From contig JAFTCU010000157.1 in NCBI GenBank assembly GCA_017454585.1, forward strand, positions 1 to 8,937: DNA of 8,937 bases. The letters are read 5' to 3'. This stretch comes from Thermoguttaceae bacterium (lineage in GTDB: Bacteria > Planctomycetota > Planctomycetia > Pirellulales > Thermoguttaceae). The notes beneath the pieces are model-generated. The model did not search any database and was not told where the DNA came from. It saw only the letters and a program-made list of their open reading frames with translations. This document shows, piece by piece, positions 6,076 through 8,937 of the stretch. Both the position numbers and the translations under genes were made by a program. Numbering within the stretch: position 1 is the stretch's first letter; every line of letters starts with the position of its first letter.

Positions 6076-7473
6076 TTAAAACGCTCCGCGGATCGGCTGG
6101 GTCCACGCGATGGGCGTCATGGGGTGCTCGTCCTCGGTCTGGGTCGCCTTCTGGGTGAAGATCTTCGCGCGGACGTAAAGATCCTCGGGCTTCATCGTGT
6201 ACGAGGCTTTCAATCCGTGCGTCTCCTGGAAAACCTCTCCGATTTTCTCGGAATAGACCGGCAAATGGCGCTTGGGACGGAAGCCGGACTTGATGAGCCA
6301 CGGCGGAATTTCTCCCTCGGCCTGATGCTCGAACCATTCCTGAACGTTCGGGTCGAAGCCGCGGCGCGTCCCGATGAACTGGATCGTGTACTCAAAACCC
6401 GGCTCCGGATCGACTTCCACGCTCAAAGTACGGGATTCGGCGTCGAAATGCACGTCCCGGAGCGTCAGGCCGGTCGAAGTGTAGGATTTTCCGCAGTAAA
6501 ACGCCTTCATCAGCGCCGGGACGCTCAACTCCTCGGCCAGCACCATCGAGTAGCCGATGAAACGCGGCCGGTCGTAGAACATCGTGTAGTCGTGCGTATC
6601 GTCAGACCCCACGCCGTAAAGGAACGGGAGCCCCCTGACGGCACGGAACGCGTTCACCACGTCCCAGAATTTATCGTGCGTCCAGGCTTTCGGCGGGACC
6701 GGAAAGAGCGGGCGGGCCTCCACGTTCGCCACCTCGAAGAAGCGGATCGACGGGATCCGCACGAGGTCCATCGGGTCCACGTCGAAGTACTTCCAAAGCG
6801 GGTGGTTCACCGTGAAAAGCGCCTCGGGATTGAAACTTCCGACGAGCTGGTCCCGAATTTCGACCATCCAGTCCAGAAGCTCCGATGTGTTGGCGAGCGA
6901 AACGGTTTTGCAGCCGGAGCGCGTATTGATCAGGTTACAGTGCAGATCGTCGCCGTTTTTGGCCGGGACGCTCACTTCGTTCCCGCTCATGAGGAGAAAT
7001 TTCCCCGGCTCGTTCAGCTCGGCCGACATTTCGTCGAAGGTACGCAGGCGGTACTGCGGCACGCCGTCCGCGTTGAGGCGTTTTTCCGGCATCAGGTCCG
7101 GGAAGTTTTTCTCCAGACGCTCGATCATTTCCGGCGCCAGGTTCCGCGTCCCGACCTGAACCCAGCGGTCCGGGTCCTCGTGTGTCGAATTGTGGTCGGT
7201 CAGCACAACGAAATTGTAGCCGAGGCGTTTGTAGAGCGCGGCGGCTTCATCGGGAAACGCCCGGCCGTCACTCCGGAACGTGTGCATGTGCGTATTTCCG
7301 CGAAACCACTTTTTGCCATCCCGCGGGCCGGAATACGGCACGGAGTCCTGAAACGGAACGAGCGGCTGATCTTCCTGCGATTCCTTACCGCATAGTTCGG
7401 AAGCCAAAGCCGTTCCGGTCAAAAGGGCTGAGGTTTTCAGGAAATCACGCCGGGTAAAAATAAAATCTTGCAT
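6076..7473 (-). CDS. Tat-exported PHP-domain metallohydrolase (CehA/McbA-like)
   Basis: This is a 465-residue protein. TRRDFLK at residues 7-13, a weakly hydrophobic stretch 14-24 and ALA|S at about 24/25 form a textbook twin-arginine signal, so it is probably folded with its metal before export. The mature part carries the metal-binding motifs of the PHP fold in order: H62 and H64 (NTHMH), D69, D93-H94 (LTDHN), E166 (GNEVS), H178 (LHCNL), H224 (VNHP) and D291/H294 (GSDDTHDY). That makes a multinuclear hydrolase of the type annotated CehA/McbA, whose named members act on esters or phosphoesters; the natural substrate here is unknown. Residues from about 330 on look like beta-rich C-terminal strands. 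The ATG at 7473 has only a weak ribosome binding site but is fixed by the Tat motif directly after it. The gene sits 81 bp after gltX and 42 bp before dnaX on the same strand, so it is likely part of their operon. Confidence 0.86.
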   Translation of the reverse strand: MQDFIFTRRDFLKTSALLTGTALASELCGKESQEDQPLVPFQDSVPYSGPRDGKKWFRGNTHMHTFRSDGRAFPDEAAALYKRLGYNFVVLTDHNSTHEDPDRWVQVGTRNLAPEMIERLEKNFPDLMPEKRLNADGVPQYRLRTFDEMSAELNEPGKFLLMSGNEVSVPAKNGDDLHCNLINTRSGCKTVSLANTSELLDWMVEIRDQLVGSFNPEALFTVNHPLWKYFDVDPMDLVRIPSIRFFEVANVEARPLFPVPPKAWTHDKFWDVVNAFRAVRGLPFLYGVGSDDTHDYTMFYDRPRFIGYSMVLAEELSVPALMKAFYCGKSYTSTGLTLRDVHFDAESRTLSVEVDPEPGFEYTIQFIGTRRGFDPNVQEWFEHQAEGEIPPWLIKSGFRPKRHLPVYSEKIGEVFQETHGLKASYTMKPEDLYVRAKIFTQKATQTEDEHPMTPIAWTQPIRGAF

Positions 7474-7508
7474 GGGAAAATCTTTCGGGGAATCGTCTCC
7501 TCCGGCAC

Positions 7509-7535
7509 GTAATTCCGGCCTCCGGCCTCCATTAC
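7509..7535. repeat. Symmetrical hairpin between gltX and the PHP gene
   Basis: GTAAT (7509-7513) pairs with ATTAC (7531-7535), then a 3 x 3 internal loop (TCC opposite TCC), then GGCC (7517-7520) pairs with GGCC (7524-7527) over a 3-nt loop. CCGGCCT is also directly repeated (7515-7528). No T-tract follows on either strand, so a strong terminator is unlikely. It may adjust processing or expression between the genes. Confidence 0.3.
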
Positions 7536-7554
7536 CGCCTCTCGTTAACGGGTT

Positions 7555-8937
7555 TCAGAACCGGCTCAGACCGTCCTTTAGGCGCTTGAGGGATTCCTCT
7601 TTCCCGAGAATCTCCAAAATGTCCGTCGCGCCGCCGGGGGTGACAACGGTCCCGGTCGCGGCGATCCGCACGGCCCACATCACCGTGTTCGCCTTGAAAC
7701 CCAGCCCATCGGCCACTTCTTTCAGCGCGTAGTAGAGCTTTTCGTTCGTCCAGTCTTCCAGCGCTTCCAGCGTTTCGATGCTCTTGGCAAGCGCGACCGG
7801 AGCGGTCTCCAGCGTCGCTTTGCTCTTTTTGTTCACGTGAATGTCCGCCTCATACGCCGGCAGTTCGTCGAAGAACCCAAGCTGGCCGGGGATATGCGTC
7901 AGTTTTTCGAGCCGCTGCTGAAGCAGAGCCGCGATTTTACGGCAGTCGTACGCCTCGTTCTTCACCGCCTGACGAATGAACGGAAGCGCTTTTTCGTAGA
8001 ATTCCTCGGGCGAGAGTTTGCGGATGTACTGGCCGTTGAACCAGAGGAGCTTTTCGTAGTCGAAAATGGCCGGTGATTTGTTGATCGCTTCGGGCGTGAA
8101 GCGTTTTTCCAGCTCGGCGAGCGTGAACATTTCCTCGTCCGTTTTCGGGTTCCAGCCAAGCAGCGCGATGTAATTGATCACGGCCTCGGGCAAGTAGCCG
8201 TCCTGCATCATGTCCTGGAAACTGACCGCTCCGTGACGTTTGGAGAGTTTGGAAACGTTTCCTTCCGCGTCCTTCCCCATGATCAGCGGCAGGTGGATGT
8301 ACGTCGGATGCTCCCAGCCGAACGCGCGGTAGATCAGGATATACGAGGGGGTCTGTGCGACGTATTCGCTACCCCGGGTCACGTGAGTAACTTCCATCAG
8401 GTGATCGTCCACGACGTGCGCGAAATTGTACGTCGGGAAACCATCGGCCTTGATCAACACGATGTCCTGCAGCTCCGCGTTATTCACGGAAACGTCGCCG
8501 AACACGACGTCATGGTACGCAGTCGTTCCGGTCTGCGGGACTTTCTGGCGGATCACGTACGGCGTGCCGGCGGCCAGAAGCGCATCCACCTCTTCCTTCG
8601 GGAGGTTCCTGCAGTGCCCGTCGTACCCGTGGCGGCCCTTGAAATTGGGATCTTCCTGCTCCTCGTGAAGCTGCGCAAGGCGCTCTTTCGTGCAGAAGCA
8701 GTAGTAGGCGTCGCCCTGCTCCACGAGTTTCCGGGCGTACTCGCGGTAGATCGGCAAACGCTCCGACTGTACGTACGGCCCGTTCGGCCCGCCGCAGTCC
8801 GGCCCTTCGTCGTTTTTGAGGCCCGCGATCCTCAGCGTGTCGTAAATGACCTGAACGGCGCCTTCGACCTTGCGGTCCTGGTCCGTGTCCTCGATGCGGA
8901 GGATGAAATCTCCCCCCTGGCTTTTGGCCGTCAGGTA
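7555..8937 (-). CDS. gltX: Glutamyl-tRNA synthetase, GluRS (N-terminus outside window)
   Basis: The frame is open to the last base; 460 residues are visible, and an apparent start at 8757 is only a TTG leucine codon (SER-L-PIYREY) inside the protein. The enzyme charges tRNA-Glu with glutamate using ATP. Visible landmarks are GGDFILRIEDTD at residues 8-19, which follows the HIGH motif in class I GluRS; YCFC near 79-82; the tRNA/Glu site region VDDHLMEVTHVTRGSE; and the second signature KLSKR at 230-234. The C-terminal helical anticodon-binding part runs to the end. Roughly 20-30 residues including HIGH are missing at the window edge. In the insertion where E. coli GluRS binds zinc (CxC...CxH), the second pair reads HCRN, so the last ligand is not His; many GluRS lack this zinc. 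It heads the visible leftward cluster with the PHP gene and dnaX. Confidence 0.96.
   Translation of the reverse strand, partial: YLTAKSQGGDFILRIEDTDQDRKVEGAVQVIYDTLRIAGLKNDEGPDCGGPNGPYVQSERLPIYREYARKLVEQGDAYYCFCTKERLAQLHEEQEDPNFKGRHGYDGHCRNLPKEEVDALLAAGTPYVIRQKVPQTGTTAYHDVVFGDVSVNNAELQDIVLIKADGFPTYNFAHVVDDHLMEVTHVTRGSEYVAQTPSYILIYRAFGWEHPTYIHLPLIMGKDAEGNVSKLSKRHGAVSFQDMMQDGYLPEAVINYIALLGWNPKTDEEMFTLAELEKRFTPEAINKSPAIFDYEKLLWFNGQYIRKLSPEEFYEKALPFIRQAVKNEAYDCRKIAALLQQRLEKLTHIPGQLGFFDELPAYEADIHVNKKSKATLETAPVALAKSIETLEALEDWTNEKLYYALKEVADGLGFKANTVMWAVRIAATGTVVTPGGATDILEILGKEESLKRLKDGLSRF

Noticed and set aside
6055..6110. An internal promoter before dnaX (TTAACT with TTATTT)
   Set aside because: The spacer is only 15 bp, the -10 is poor and the region is T-rich, so matches are expected by chance.
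6124..7395. A 423-codon open frame on the plus strand opposite the PHP gene
   Set aside because: Composition is typical of an antisense shadow of a GC-rich gene, and the opposite strand carries the Tat signal and all PHP metal motifs.
8755..8757. A gltX start at 8757
   Set aside because: The codon is TTG inside conserved GluRS sequence, and the frame continues to the window edge with GGDFILRIEDTD, so it is an internal leucine.

Overview
The window looks like a chromosomal segment from a GC-rich bacterium of the Planctomycetota/Verrucomicrobiota (PVC) group. This rests on four impressions of family and style, not on a search: a DnaX whose AAA+ motifs read like planctomycete DnaX; a stand-alone secreted neutral-ceramidase-like protein of the type abundant in these phyla; a GH110-like beta-helix protein; and a Tat-exported CehA/McbA-type PHP protein. 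I see no rRNA, tRNA, CRISPR array, transposase or phage gene.

Layout. Bases 1-438 (+) are the 3' end of a right-handed beta-helix glycosidase that resembles family GH110. It converges, with a 14 bp gap, on a small nucleotidyltransferase-fold protein (453-1055, -). A 236 bp divergent region follows with two good sigma70-type promoters back to back. The left one fires leftward into the nucleotidyltransferase gene. The right one has a TGn-extended -10 and fires rightward into a secreted ceramidase-like hydrolase (1292-2719) and an HGSNAT/DUF5009-type membrane protein (2804-4087). Both promoters share a TTGACTTTT -35 region and each has an inverted repeat near +1.

Bases 4088-4212 separate convergent gene ends and hold an AT-rich palindrome built from a 7-bp unit. 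The right half is a leftward cluster: gltX (5' end beyond the window), a Tat-exported PHP metallohydrolase, then dnaX. Short gaps suggest co-transcription of a tRNA synthetase, an exported enzyme and a clamp-loader gene.

The most interesting signal is in dnaX. A run of nine A covers exactly three lysine codons in the linker between the clamp-loader core and the tau-specific C-terminus. A GGAGG sequence lies a few bases upstream, and stop codons follow at once in both alternative frames. Slippage there would give a gamma-like protein of about 432-434 residues beside the 606-residue tau. No wholly new multi-gene system is evident; the other points of note are the NTase-like orphan, the ceramidase relative with an altered active site, and several small inverted repeats.
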